Shown here: positions 17,480-26,395 of the stretch, in pieces
Position numbering within the stretch: the stretch's first letter is position 1
How the letters are laid out: the number at the start of each line of letters is the position of its first letter
Assembly: GCA_918797485.1 (NCBI GenBank)
Contig: CAKKNE010000002.1
Span: forward strand, 4,864,501 to 4,928,500
DNA: 64,000 nucleotides
Origin: Pelagomonas calceolata
Taxonomy: Eukaryota; Sar; Pelagophyceae; Pelagomonadales; Pelagomonadaceae
Direction: 5' to 3'
The notes under the pieces: model-generated
Seen by the model: the letters and a program-made list of their open reading frames with translations, nothing else
What the model was told of the DNA's origin: nothing
Databases searched by the model: none
Translations under genes and position numbers: made by a program

Positions 17480-18439
17480 ATGGCGCCGGCGGCCAAGGAC
17501 ACCACCAGCAAAAAGGATGGCAGCAAGACGAGGAAGGACGCGGCCAAGTCCAAAGATAGCGTCGAGAAGGAGCCGTCCGTGGAATTGACGGAGGAGGAAC
17601 AGCTCGAGGAGTCCCGGAAGGCCGTCGAGGAGATGATGGGCGTGTCCGTGTATGAAGCCTTACAGCACGAGCGCGAGCGGCAAGCTAAAGAAGGTAAGCG
17701 CCGCGCTTCCGTCTCGAGGTTCATGTACGTCGGGAAGTTAGCTGAAGGTAGTACGGATGAAGAGGTGTTGGCCCAGACCAAAGGGGTGGTGGCCGAGCTG
17801 GACGCGGCCATCGAGGATAGCCCCTGGAACCACCCCACCACGGTGGAGGACATGGCCGTCACTGGACTATGTCTCGCCCACGCGAACTGCGTGGTCGGCG
17901 TCTTCGAGACGAAGTGCCCGAACGCCCTGGACTTTTTGACCAAACTAGAAAAAATCCCGGCCCTCGAGGACAAGGAATGTAGAGTATTGATGTGCACCGA
18001 AGATTGTCCTTCAAGAAACTTCACGGGAAACCACTTCCGGAAAGTCTCGAAAAAACCGGACAACTTCGAACTTTCGGATGATTTGGACGACGTTGATGTC
18101 GCGTGGGACCTGTTCCAAGACGTCCTGAAGGTCCACCAGATTTGTACCCGAAGGAACGTGCCGGACCCCATGGACTGCGGGGCCGCGGATTTCATTCCTT
18201 CCGCCGATCGGATCCGGGCTTGTGCGGATTCTAACCATAAAAAGCCCTGGTTCACGTTACGGGAATTCCTCGAGTTCTTCACGGACCCCATCCACATCGA
18301 ATTAGAATCCGATAAAGTCTGGCCGACGCAGCGCTTCGAGCAGGTCACGGGCTATTTGGATGATGTGAACGACGACCTGACGTCGAAGAACCCGCTGCCG
18401 CCGGGCAACGAGATCGGGCCCGAGGACATTAAGAACTGA
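17480..18439 (+). CDS. TEX47-like (BLUF-like fold) protein
   Basis: This 319-residue protein resembles vertebrate testis-expressed TEX47, a protein of ciliated or flagellated cells with a BLUF-like fold. The first ~75 residues are a Lys/Glu-rich tail. The core starts at SRFMYVGKLAEG. It then has MAVTGLCLAHANCVVGVFET, matching the 'VTGLLL-x-YP...ES' strand-helix unit. Near the C-terminus, FFTDPIHIELESDKVWPTQ corresponds to the 'PIHVTLDSEVVWP' ending of TEX47. The flavin-binding residues of true BLUF photoreceptors are not evident, so light sensing is not proposed. If correct, it hints that the host makes a flagellum. The start is the first ATG and there is no intron. Confidence 0.5.
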   Translation: MAPAAKDTTSKKDGSKTRKDAAKSKDSVEKEPSVELTEEEQLEESRKAVEEMMGVSVYEALQHERERQAKEGKRRASVSRFMYVGKLAEGSTDEEVLAQTKGVVAELDAAIEDSPWNHPTTVEDMAVTGLCLAHANCVVGVFETKCPNALDFLTKLEKIPALEDKECRVLMCTEDCPSRNFTGNHFRKVSKKPDNFELSDDLDDVDVAWDLFQDVLKVHQICTRRNVPDPMDCGAADFIPSADRIRACADSNHKKPWFTLREFLEFFTDPIHIELESDKVWPTQRFEQVTGYLDDVNDDLTSKNPLPPGNEIGPEDIKN

Positions 18440-18589
18440 GGTTTCTTCTCGTGTTGTTGGGGTGCGGCGGCGGCGTGCGCGCCAGAGCCACACACATCAC
18501 GGGGGGTGGGAGCTACACACGCGGCCAGATCAGAGCTCAAGATTCACACATTCATTCACTTACGCAGAGAAGCTACACAAGGGACCGGA

Positions 18590-19477
18590 TCAGAGCTCGA
18601 CGTGGTCCGCCACCACGCCTCCGTTCGGCACGTCCACGAATCTCTCCCACCCTTTGGAGGGCCGGAAGTGGACGAAGACGTTGTCGTAGCTCGTCCCGTT
18701 CAGGGGGATCATCCTCGCATGGATGGCCTTCGCGGACTCGTAGAGGACCATGTCGCCCGGCGCCATGACTACCGAGTGCGCGGTGCCGTCGTGCCCCATG
18801 ATTTGTAAAGGCCAATCGCTATCCACGTCCTGGCCCACGTTCAGGATCGCGGAGACGGCGTGCGTCGCGACGACGTCGACGTGCGCTTGGAGCGTCGAGC
18901 CGTTCGTGTACCGCCGAATGCCGTACGTCGACGTGTGCACTAAGCTACCCCATTTTTCTCTCCCTATCCAGTCCTCTAGTACCGAAGCCGTCGCCCGGTT
19001 GATCTCGCGCGTCAAGTCCCTATCTAAGGGCATCGTCAATGTAGGATGCCGCCCGCAGTTGTTCAGGTAGCCTCTGGTACAACCCTCCCGCCTCAACAAA
19101 TCGCGGTCGAGCATGAGCTGTCTATGTTGAAACAGCCGCGACCGCAGAGGCTCCGGGATGCGAACGAGCTTGTGCCCGAGCTCCGTAAACTGCGGCACCG
19201 TCGGCGGCTGGTGCTGGTTGATCCGCAGGTTGTTCGCGAACGTATCTCTGTCGTGGTCCGTCATCTCGTCGCCATAGAGATCAATTTCAAATCCAAAACA
19301 GTCCTTGGCTTTGGTACAGTCGACGCCGCACGCCGCCGCGCAGCTCTTGTCCATGTACGATGGGTTCTTAACACATTCGCCCTGCTTCGCCCAGTTGTCG
19401 CACTCGGGGTGCTGGTTCGCGCAGCGCGGGTTTGCTGTCACGCAGAGCGCGAGCGCGACGACGGCGGTCGTCCGCAT
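18590..19477 (-). CDS. Prolyl 4-hydroxylase-like 2-oxoglutarate/Fe(II) oxygenase with ShKT domain
   Basis: This secretory-pathway hydroxylase probably acts on prolines of secreted or wall glycoproteins, using Fe(II), O2 and 2-oxoglutarate. The 295 residues begin with a signal peptide (MRTTAVVALALCVTANP). A six-cysteine ShKT module follows (residues ~19-54), then the P4H-type double-stranded beta-helix. The iron ligands are H199-x-D201 (QAHVDV) and H253 (AIHARM). The block ending in SYDNVFVHFRP matches the P4H C-terminus; MAPGDMVLYESAKAIH is the usual 'G-x-ALLF...S-x-H' strand. ShKT-P4H combinations are known in algae and nematodes. There is no intron. Confidence 0.88.
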   Translation of the reverse strand: MRTTAVVALALCVTANPRCANQHPECDNWAKQGECVKNPSYMDKSCAAACGVDCTKAKDCFGFEIDLYGDEMTDHDRDTFANNLRINQHQPPTVPQFTELGHKLVRIPEPLRSRLFQHRQLMLDRDLLRREGCTRGYLNNCGRHPTLTMPLDRDLTREINRATASVLEDWIGREKWGSLVHTSTYGIRRYTNGSTLQAHVDVVATHAVSAILNVGQDVDSDWPLQIMGHDGTAHSVVMAPGDMVLYESAKAIHARMIPLNGTSYDNVFVHFRPSKGWERFVDVPNGGVVADHVEL

Positions 19478-19861
19478 TGTTCTGTTGTTGGCTCGCTGCG
19501 GCGGCGTTTCTCGCTGCGACGCCTTTGCTAAGTTGTTTTTTTGTGGGCAGCTCTCACAAAAGAGCTATGCTCGCTTCCCGCAGCCAGGAATCGAATGTAG
19601 TTGTCACGCAGCCTCAAGTGTACTGTCCGGATGTCAACAATGACCAGAGAAGGTCGAGCCAACCAGGCTGCAATGCCAAAATGATTTTTTCCGGGAAGTG
19701 CGAGCTAGCGGCCTAAGACACTAGCAATCTGCGCGAACCCGCTCGTAAGATGCATCTGATGTTGATTGTGGCTCCAGCTCCGAGGACGCCATCGCCGCGA
19801 CGCGAAAAAAAAGCTACTCGACCGAATTAGTTACACACAAAGCACGCCCCGGAAGAAAGGA
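19478..19861. other. Intergenic region upstream of the prolyl hydroxylase
   Basis: This 384-bp region contains promoter palindrome copy 5 and, at 19786-19801, ACGCCATCGCCGCGAC. That motif lies antisense, 61-76 bp downstream of the PFKFB stop. An A-run follows at 19806. Confidence 0.5.
19704..19725 (+). repeat. Promoter palindrome, copy 5
   Basis: A GCTAGCG arm, CCTAAGA core and CACTAGC arm, followed by CAATCTGCG as in copy 2. It lies ~227 bp upstream of the hydroxylase start and downstream of PFKFB. Confidence 0.75.
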
Positions 19862-21556
19862 CTAGTGGTTCTTCTGCCCATCATCTTGAAGCCCCGCGGT
19901 GAAGTCCTCCATGGCGATGCGCTCCTCGCGGATCGACCGCCAGCCGTCCCACGTGATCTTGATGAGCGTGTGGAGCGGGATCTCGACCTTCGGCGCGTCT
20001 CGACGTTCGCCACCCACTAAATAAGAATAGAGCACCCTCAAAGTAGCTTGATGACTGACAACTAGTAGAGGCTCCTTGTACGACTCCAATTCATGCATTA
20101 ATGGATCAAGCCGAGCAATTAGATCCAAGTACGACTCGCCGCGCGGGTACCTGTACCCGAGCTTATCTCTCTTGCGCAACCGCGCTTCGTCACCATGCGT
20201 CCTTTCTATTTCCTCATAGGTCAACCCCTCACAGTCCCCGGCGAAGATCTCGTCCAGGTTCCTATAAACCCTGGGAGACATCTGGTGCCACACCCCACCA
20301 TCGCGCAACTCCAACACTGGATGGGGAATATGCCGCGCCGTATCAATAGTACGTTTGAGGGTTGACGTCCACAGGCGCGCCGGCTGGATGGGCTTCGGCG
20401 ACGTCGTACCCGTCCGCAAATCGACACAAGGAAACAATCTACCAAATAAAGGTCTTCCTGAACAGCTCTGCTCGTCCTCATCTGTCGAGTCCTCTAAATC
20501 TTTCAGAGGTGATCTATGATGAGTAGTCGTCCACACTTCCCCGGGCACGACCTTCCCGAGCCACTTCGCGTACTGCTCGCCGGCCGCGGTGATACCTGGA
20601 TTGCCTCCTATTTTTTTTTCGACGTCGTACAGAGACTGCCCATGTCTTGATAAGTATACAGTTCTAGGTCGAGGATGGACATGGCTCAAATATTTCACAA
20701 TCTGCATCAGTAAAAAACCGCGGATGTTGTTCGTGATGACCTTTTTCCCGTAGTCGATGAGTTTGACATATGAGAGATCATCTTCCGAACCATCATCTTG
20801 GATCGTCACGAAGTGCCGCCCATAATCCCGGATGGCTCTCTCAGTAGCTGCTAGTTTTCTCTGAACTTGCGCCTCGTCCATGTTTTCATCTGTGAGCCTT
20901 GACCTTAAGAATGACCGTACGACTCTATCATCTCGTACTACAACTTCGATGAACAGGAGCTTGACATGAACTCTGAGAGTAGATAGGTGCTTCATCATCT
21001 CGTAGCGCGCTGTTTTGGAGGTGCCGGCCCAGACCCTGTCTCGGGACTCGAAACCATCGGAAGAATCGAGGATGGCTATACGACCAGAATCGACGTTCTT
21101 CTTCAGTCGATCCAAGGAATCGTCGTCGATACCTTCCGCACTCCTCAACAACTGCGTCGTCGCACTCGCGTCCTCGGCCTCGAGATACGCCGCGAGGGCG
21201 TCTCCGACTTTCGCGTCGCTCTCCCGTAACTCGGGACCGCTCAGGTCGAAGACCTCGCACTGCGCGCCGTGGAAGAACGTTAAATAGCGTTGTAGTCTCT
21301 CGGCCATGAACTGCTTGCCTCTAGCTGGCAAGCCTAGGAAGCACACGACGTGTCTATCACCTAACGCTCCAGCAGCTAAACCGGCGGCCGGCGGCGGCAT
21401 TGTTGTGGGAGACGGGTTCGACGGGGAGGAGCGTAACAAATGCTCCTGCGCGAGGACGTAGTGCTTGGCCGCGCCGGACGGGTTCCGCCGGCCGCCGGGC
21501 GGGCTCACGTCGGCGTAGCTCGGTAAAGCGTCGGCGGCTGCTGCTTGGGCGGCCAT
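19862..21556 (-). CDS. 6-phosphofructo-2-kinase/fructose-2,6-bisphosphatase-like, altered kinase P-loop
   Basis: This bifunctional-type enzyme would set cytosolic fructose-2,6-bisphosphate. It has 564 residues in one exon. The N-terminal kinase half has a P-loop at 75-82 reading GLPARGKQ, with Gln where the family has Thr/Ser after the Lys; the usual DATNTT segment reads LDSSDG. The bisphosphatase half looks intact: RHG at 304-306 with the phosphorylatable His, LWTSTLKRTIDTA, the general-acid region DEIFAGDCEGLTYEE, YRYPRGESYLDL, and a second catalytic His in LVVSHQATLRVL. One change is RHGQSLYD, where most have Asn at the last place. I infer that phosphatase activity may dominate. Confidence 0.9.
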   Translation of the reverse strand: MAAQAAAADALPSYADVSPPGGRRNPSGAAKHYVLAQEHLLRSSPSNPSPTTMPPPAAGLAAGALGDRHVVCFLGLPARGKQFMAERLQRYLTFFHGAQCEVFDLSGPELRESDAKVGDALAAYLEAEDASATTQLLRSAEGIDDDSLDRLKKNVDSGRIAILDSSDGFESRDRVWAGTSKTARYEMMKHLSTLRVHVKLLFIEVVVRDDRVVRSFLRSRLTDENMDEAQVQRKLAATERAIRDYGRHFVTIQDDGSEDDLSYVKLIDYGKKVITNNIRGFLLMQIVKYLSHVHPRPRTVYLSRHGQSLYDVEKKIGGNPGITAAGEQYAKWLGKVVPGEVWTTTHHRSPLKDLEDSTDEDEQSCSGRPLFGRLFPCVDLRTGTTSPKPIQPARLWTSTLKRTIDTARHIPHPVLELRDGGVWHQMSPRVYRNLDEIFAGDCEGLTYEEIERTHGDEARLRKRDKLGYRYPRGESYLDLIARLDPLMHELESYKEPLLVVSHQATLRVLYSYLVGGERRDAPKVEIPLHTLIKITWDGWRSIREERIAMEDFTAGLQDDGQKNH

Positions 21557-22066
21557 GCTTTTGTTTTTTGCGTCGACTGGCGTATTTATCTTGCGCGACG
21601 CGCGACCGGGTGCCGATGATGAATGGCTAGGCTGGATTTTTTTAATGACTTTGCTGCTGGAGCTCTAAGGTTTCACGGGAACCCGCTCCGCGAGCACGGA
21701 TGTGTTCCTTGGCAGTGAGGAACGTCGCAGCGCTCCGGCAGCGTCTGCTGGTGGGGATGCGCGGCCGACAAAAGCTCGGCTTGTGATTGCGTCGGCGCCG
21801 ACGCGGCCCAGCGTATGCGTGAGTATTCCAGCTGGAAGGGCTGTAGCAGCGCGTCTTGGACCCTATAACACGGCTGGAGCCAGCTTGGTTCTGAGCGCGC
21901 TAGCGGCCTAAGACACTAGCATGCAGCAGAGCAAGGCAAAAAAGTGGCTGTGCGGCGTGATTCCTGGCTCTCTGCTTCTGGAAAAGCTTGCTCGTGTATC
22001 GCATAAGTCGTGTGCAATCGCTGTCTGGCTGAAAATACGGCTACATATCACTGCAGCAGGGCAAGG
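21557..22066. other. Divergent promoter region, PFKFB / RNase Z
   Basis: This 510-bp region holds promoter palindrome copy 6. About 25 bp before the PFKFB start, read on its strand, is ACGCCAGTCGACGC, a variant of the second recurrent motif. No gene is seen. Confidence 0.5.
21899..21920 (+). repeat. Promoter palindrome, copy 6
   Basis: A GCTAGCG arm, CCTAAGA core and CACTAGC arm, then ATGCAGCAG. It is ~147 bp upstream of RNase Z and ~340 bp upstream of PFKFB. Confidence 0.75.
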
Positions 22067-24061
22067 ATGGCAGCACCCCCCCAGCGCTACTCCTACGTCG
22101 AGCTAGTAGGCGGCGCCGACGGCACCGACACATGCTTACTGTTGTGCGTGGGCCGCTGCGGCAGCGACGCGCTGCAAAACAGGGAGGCGTGCTACGCGTT
22201 CCGCTGCGGCGAGGGCTGCGCGCGACTCCTCGGCGCGAACGACGTATCACTCAAACACCTCCGGGCGACGTTCTTAAACAAGGCCACGGACGCTTTAGGA
22301 GTGCCGGAATTGTTCTTGCACTGCCGCGAGAGCGGCGTGGACATGCCTGCGATTGTGGGCGACGCTCAGGCCTCGAGAATGGCTGCGGCCGCGTTACGAG
22401 CGGCGTGCCCCTGGGCTTCTGATGTTCGCATCGAGGAAAGGTATGAAGACGACCTCATCCGTGTGACGAGAGATAATGAGGCGTTCATGGTAGAAGTGTG
22501 CGGGCGGACGCTCGTCGTCAGCGCCGACGCGTGTCATGATGACGCGGACGTCGTGCTGCACACGGAAGCCCGCGACACGCAGATCGTCAATTCTATAATC
22601 GTGGACTACACGAGAGAAAACTGCAGGCGCGGCTTCGCGAGGGCAAATGCTTTAACGAGAGAACGGGCCGCGTTCTTCGGCGCCGGGCGGACCTCGTCCA
22701 GTGACTATGGTCCGGGTGTGCTGCGGTGCTACGTCGCGCCGCGGCTGCACGTCGAAGAATGTGAAGGGGACGTCGTGGACGACGCGGCCGCGGCGCCATC
22801 CGACGACAATGGAGAGGGCCCGCTCCTCACCTTCCTCGGCACGGGCTCGGCGAAGCCCTCGTCGCGGCGCGGCGAGTCCGCGATCATAATAGAGTGGGCG
22901 GCCTCATCAATCCTCCTCGACTGCGGCGCCGGCACGCTGCGAACGCTCGGGCCGGATACTGATGAGACGCTCGACGCGCTCGACGCGGTCTGGGTCTCGC
23001 ACGCGCACTGGGACCATTTTGGAGGCCTCGCGGCATTGGTGGCAGCGGCCGCGCGGCGCCGCGGGCGCTCTAACGAGGACGTCGCGCGCGCGCTCAAGCG
23101 GCAGAAGTGCGACGATGTCAAACCGCCTCTCCAGGTCCTGGCGCCGGCGCGCGTCGCCGCCTTTCTGGGCGTGGCCCTGGACGTGCTCGGGGCGCCCGCG
23201 AGCGGCTACACCATTCAACAAATCGCGGACCAAGCCTCCTCGAAGATCCAGCGCGGGCCGCTTTCCATAACGTCGATCCGCGTGACGCACTGCCGCGAGG
23301 CCTTTGCGTGTATTGCGCGATGCGACGACGAAGAGTGGGCCGTCGCCTACTCTGGGGACGGCCGGCCCTCGGAGCACTTCGCGCGCAAGTGTCGGGAGGA
23401 AGGCAAGTTGGTCTTGATACATGAGGCGACGTTTTCTGATGAGGACAAAGCTAAAGCGTTAGCTACAAAGCACGCGACGGTGTCGGAGGCGCTTCGAATG
23501 GCAGCTGACGCGAACGCGGATTGCTGCATACTCACCCACATCTCGCAGCGCTACGACGGCGTCTTGGACGTTGATGATGCGCTCGTGGCCTTCGACGGGC
23601 TCCGCGTGCGCGCCGCCTCCGTAGCTACGTTGTATGAGGCTTCAGCAAAATGCGAGCGGGCCGTGGCCGCGAGCGCCAAAGCGCGGCGCGAGGCCCGCAA
23701 ATTGAGACGCTGGGACGACGCTCCGTCCACGCGGCGACCGCCGGACGTCCGCGGTACGCCTGTGGCTTCACCGAAACCTTCTGATGCGCTCGAGGACGCG
23801 CTCCGCGCCTTCTACGCCGTCCACGCGCCCCAGAAGGCAAAGGACGCGCCGCAGATCGCTGCGGTCTTCCGGCGCGACTTCGAGGCCATGGACGACCGCC
23901 TCTTCCGCAAGTACGGCGCGCGGCTGCAATTACCAAACGACGCGGCGTCGTCGGACGACTCGTCGGACGACGAGGCCCAGGCCGTGTTAGCTTCGCCGGG
24001 GGGCTTCGCGGCTTTGGTTGGGGGCTGCGGCGACCTACCGGCGCGGCCCGTGTTTAGTTAG
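22067..24061 (+). CDS. Long-form ribonuclease Z (tRNA 3' endonuclease, ELAC2 type)
   Basis: RNase Z cuts the 3' trailer from precursor tRNAs in the nucleus and/or mitochondria. The start at 22067 (MAAPPQRYSYVELVGG) gives 664 residues; an upstream ATG at 22010 is less likely because it adds a Cys-rich leader. The N-terminal half is the degenerate metallo-beta-lactamase domain of long-form enzymes (YTRENCRRGFARANAL). The catalytic half begins FLGTGSAKPSSRRGE, followed by the zinc motif SHAHWDHFGG, then YSGDGRPSEHF, the LIHEATFSDEDKAKAL segment with KHATVSEAL, and CILTHISQRY. The C-terminal extension (FYAVHAPQKAKDAPQIAAVFRRDF plus a Ser/Asp tail) is not standard. The stop abuts the stop of the converging Sel1 gene with no base between. 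Confidence 0.92.
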   Translation: MAAPPQRYSYVELVGGADGTDTCLLLCVGRCGSDALQNREACYAFRCGEGCARLLGANDVSLKHLRATFLNKATDALGVPELFLHCRESGVDMPAIVGDAQASRMAAAALRAACPWASDVRIEERYEDDLIRVTRDNEAFMVEVCGRTLVVSADACHDDADVVLHTEARDTQIVNSIIVDYTRENCRRGFARANALTRERAAFFGAGRTSSSDYGPGVLRCYVAPRLHVEECEGDVVDDAAAAPSDDNGEGPLLTFLGTGSAKPSSRRGESAIIIEWAASSILLDCGAGTLRTLGPDTDETLDALDAVWVSHAHWDHFGGLAALVAAAARRRGRSNEDVARALKRQKCDDVKPPLQVLAPARVAAFLGVALDVLGAPASGYTIQQIADQASSKIQRGPLSITSIRVTHCREAFACIARCDDEEWAVAYSGDGRPSEHFARKCREEGKLVLIHEATFSDEDKAKALATKHATVSEALRMAADANADCCILTHISQRYDGVLDVDDALVAFDGLRVRAASVATLYEASAKCERAVAASAKARREARKLRRWDDAPSTRRPPDVRGTPVASPKPSDALEDALRAFYAVHAPQKAKDAPQIAAVFRRDFEAMDDRLFRKYGARLQLPNDAASSDDSSDDEAQAVLASPGGFAALVGGCGDLPARPVFS

Positions 24062-24841
24062 TTAATCTGTGTACTTAACGTCCCATACATCACGTGCCTG
24101 TTTGAGGCAGTCCCTCGCCTCGGGCACGCCCGCGTCGGCCGCGAGCTCCCAGCACTCGATGGCGATAGCTCGCCGGTCCTCCTCGGGCATTTTGAGGAGG
24201 GCGAGCGACTGCGGTTCCCAGTGCAAAATTCCCAAGTTGACCGCCGCTTTGAAGTGGCCGGCGTCCATGGCCTGCCGGTAGTGCGCCACTGCGGCGTCGC
24301 CGTCTTTCACGCCGCCGGGCCTTCTCACGTCGCCGTGGAGCGGGTCCGCCGCCAGGCCAAGTTGGAACGCCGCGCGGGCGTCGCCCAGGTCGGACGCCTG
24401 CTGGTAGTAGTCGTAGGCCCGCTTCTCGTCGCGCGGCACGCCGTCGCCCCGTCGTAAGGCATGCGCGTAGTTGAACGCCGCCGGCGCGCAGCCCAGCTCG
24501 GCGGCCTTGGCGTAGGCCTCCGCGGCGCCCTCGAGATCGACCTCGGGCGGCGACCCGCCGACGGTCCCGTCGTCGGGCTCGAGCAGGCCCGCTTTGGCCA
24601 AGCCGACGAAGAACGTGGCTTCCGCGTGGCCCTCCGCCGCCGCCGCCTCGAAGAGCGGTACGACGGCCTCCGGCGGCGCGCCGGCGTCCAAAGCTTCGAG
24701 CGCGCGCTCGTGCTGTTTCGCGGCGGCGTCGGAGAGGTGGCGTGCTGTGAGTGCGGCACGGCCGCGACGCGCGCTGGCTGCGAGTGCAGCACGGCTGCGA
24801 CACGCGCTTGCTGCACGGCTAGCTGTGCGTGCGATGAGCAT
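24062..24841 (-). CDS. Sel1-repeat protein, probable mitochondrial targeting
   Basis: The 259-residue protein starts at the ATG at 24841. The first ~40 residues (MLIARTASRAASACRSRAAL...) are Arg/Ala/Ser-rich without acids, like a mitochondrial presequence. After them come TPR-like Sel1 repeats: AVVPLFEAAAAEGHAEATFFVG, AYAKAAELGCAPAAFNYAHALRRG, YDYYQQASDLGDARAAFQLG, AVAHYRQAMDAGHFKAAVNLG and CWELAADAGVPEARDCL. Sel1 proteins are usually assembly or quality-control scaffolds; the partner here is unknown. The frame extends upstream to 25099 but crosses a promoter palindrome, so that extension is rejected. Confidence 0.83.
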   Translation of the reverse strand: MLIARTASRAASACRSRAALAASARRGRAALTARHLSDAAAKQHERALEALDAGAPPEAVVPLFEAAAAEGHAEATFFVGLAKAGLLEPDDGTVGGSPPEVDLEGAAEAYAKAAELGCAPAAFNYAHALRRGDGVPRDEKRAYDYYQQASDLGDARAAFQLGLAADPLHGDVRRPGGVKDGDAAVAHYRQAMDAGHFKAAVNLGILHWEPQSLALLKMPEEDRRAIAIECWELAADAGVPEARDCLKQARDVWDVKYTD

Positions 24842-25041
24842 TTTGCCAGCTCCTGGCGACGCGTATTGCTCCCTTTGACAGCAGACAGACGAGGGCCTTT
24901 TACAGTGTGTGAGTAGGCGACACAGCGATGGCTTCCAGCTTTCGTAGGCGGCTGCACGCGACCAATTACTCACCCGCAATGCAGTATGTGCGTTCTGGTT
25001 GCTTCCGCTGGCTTTTAGAGGCAGGCCGCAAACAGAGCAAC

Positions 25042-25064
25042 CTAGCGTCGTGTGACATACTAGC
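25042..25064 (+). repeat. Promoter palindrome, copy 7 (degenerate)
   Basis: CTAGCGTCGTGTGACATACTAGC, with GACATAC in place of AAGACAC. It lies ~200 bp upstream of the Sel1 gene and 55 bp upstream of the first YHYH gene. Confidence 0.65.
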
Positions 25065-25119
25065 TCACAGCCAGAAATTCTCGTGTGCACAGGGTGCAAT
25101 CGCTTCCATCGGACATACT

Positions 25120-26217
25120 ATGAGGCAGCTCCTCCTCATCGTTGGGCTGGGGGCTGCCCGCGCCTTCCTGAAAGGCGGCGGCGGCGGTGCTACGTGTGCG
25201 GCGGACGGGGGGTCGAGCATCTACATCGAAACCATCGACGACAGCGGCAGCGTGCCCGTGCGCCGCATCCAGTTCTCCGGCTGCCCGAACCACGAGTCGT
25301 ACTGCACGGGCAAGCCCGGGCGGTCGTGCGGTGACGAAGGTAAAACGTCGACGCTGGTCGAGGGCACCGAGCAGTGCGACGAGGTGGAGGTCCCGGCCTA
25401 CCCGAAGTTCAAGGACTCCCAACCTGATCCCAAGGAGCTGGACTGCACCATGGGTACCATCGCATATGCCTTAAACGGCGTAGGCTTCTTCTCGGGCGCC
25501 GTCTCGTACGTGCGCGGCGGCGACTGCCCGCAGCTCGACGTTTCGGACCCCGAAGCCGAGTGGATCAGCTTTGACTGCTGCACCGGGCACTCGACGGGAG
25601 ACGGACTGTACCACTACCATTTCCCTCCCTCGTGCCTGCTCGCTCAGGCCGAGGCCGACGCGCCGATGGGCACAACAGTAGCGAACGGGCACTCTCCGCA
25701 GATCGGCTGGGCACAAGATGGCTTCCCGATCTATGGGCCTTATGGGCCAGAAGGCGTTCAGATCCAGAATTGCGGAAGTGCGGGCGCGCACGCAACCTAC
25801 TGCCAGGACGAGTGCGGCGGCCTCGAGATGGAGCTTGACGGCGTTGACAGCTACAAGTACCGCTACTACATCACGGGCAAGGTCGGCGACCTTGAATCGC
25901 TACCGTCGAACCCCAAACCCGACTCGGAGGCGCTCTACTTCCCGTACACGATCAGGTGCCACCGTGGTGCGACAGTCGACGAGGCCAAAAGTTCAATGAC
26001 TAACGGCTACACGAGCGCCCTCAAGGCCGAGCCTCATCTCGGCTACACGAAGATAAGCCCCGTCAAGTGCCTCGACGGCAAGGCAAAGGCGGACTACGAC
26101 TGGCTCGCCCTGAAAGATACGACCGAAGCCGTCTGCGACTTCAACGGCGCTGCTTCTGCGGCGCCGCAGGTCGCCGCTCTCGCCATCGCGGCTGCCGGGC
26201 TCGTTGCGATGCTCTGA
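25120..26217 (+). CDS. Secreted YHYH-domain protein, probably GPI-anchored (paralog 1)
   Basis: This 365-residue protein has a signal peptide (MRQLLLIVGLGAARA) and a hydrophobic C-terminal tail (APQVAALAIAAAGLVAML) typical of a GPI-attachment signal. The body is a YHYH domain: NHESYCTGKPG, ALNGVGFFSGAV, CCTGHSTG before the YHYH motif at ~163, then IGWAQDGFPIYGPYG, CGGLEMELDG, YKYRYYITG and FPYTIRCHRG. YHYH proteins are common in algae and marine bacteria, but their biochemical role is not established; Cys and His suggest a disulfide-bonded, possibly metal-binding extracellular domain. A longer upstream frame crosses the palindrome, so the start just before the signal peptide is used. Confidence 0.88.
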   Translation: MRQLLLIVGLGAARAFLKGGGGGATCAADGGSSIYIETIDDSGSVPVRRIQFSGCPNHESYCTGKPGRSCGDEGKTSTLVEGTEQCDEVEVPAYPKFKDSQPDPKELDCTMGTIAYALNGVGFFSGAVSYVRGGDCPQLDVSDPEAEWISFDCCTGHSTGDGLYHYHFPPSCLLAQAEADAPMGTTVANGHSPQIGWAQDGFPIYGPYGPEGVQIQNCGSAGAHATYCQDECGGLEMELDGVDSYKYRYYITGKVGDLESLPSNPKPDSEALYFPYTIRCHRGATVDEAKSSMTNGYTSALKAEPHLGYTKISPVKCLDGKAKADYDWLALKDTTEAVCDFNGAASAAPQVAALAIAAAGLVAML

Positions 26218-26307
26218 CCGAGGTTTTATTTGTATAATTAGCTATCGAACTATGTCTCCTGGGTCTTCTGTTAACGAGGTGGCCTCGCGGCGGCGTTTTT
26301 TTACGGA

Positions 26308-26329
26308 GCTAGTGTATCGACACACTAGC
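26308..26329. repeat. Promoter palindrome, copy 8 (perfect 8-bp arms)
   Basis: GCTAGTGT-ATCGAC-ACACTAGC, with perfectly complementary arms and no TAAGA core. It lies between the tandem YHYH genes, 67 bp before the second start. Confidence 0.75.
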
Positions 26330-26395
26330 TAAAACCAGAAACCAGAGAACAAACAACACACGTGCAAGTGCAAGCTGTCGGGGGCTGTGAGGGCG

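Noticed and set aside
17480-18439. BLUF photoreceptor
   Set aside because: The fold resemblance is only through TEX47-like segments; the flavin-binding Tyr/Gln/Asn pattern of BLUF domains is not visible.
24842-25099. Upstream extension of the Sel1 gene
   Set aside because: It would include palindrome copy 7 and a Cys-rich leader; the ATG at 24841 gives a clear presequence.
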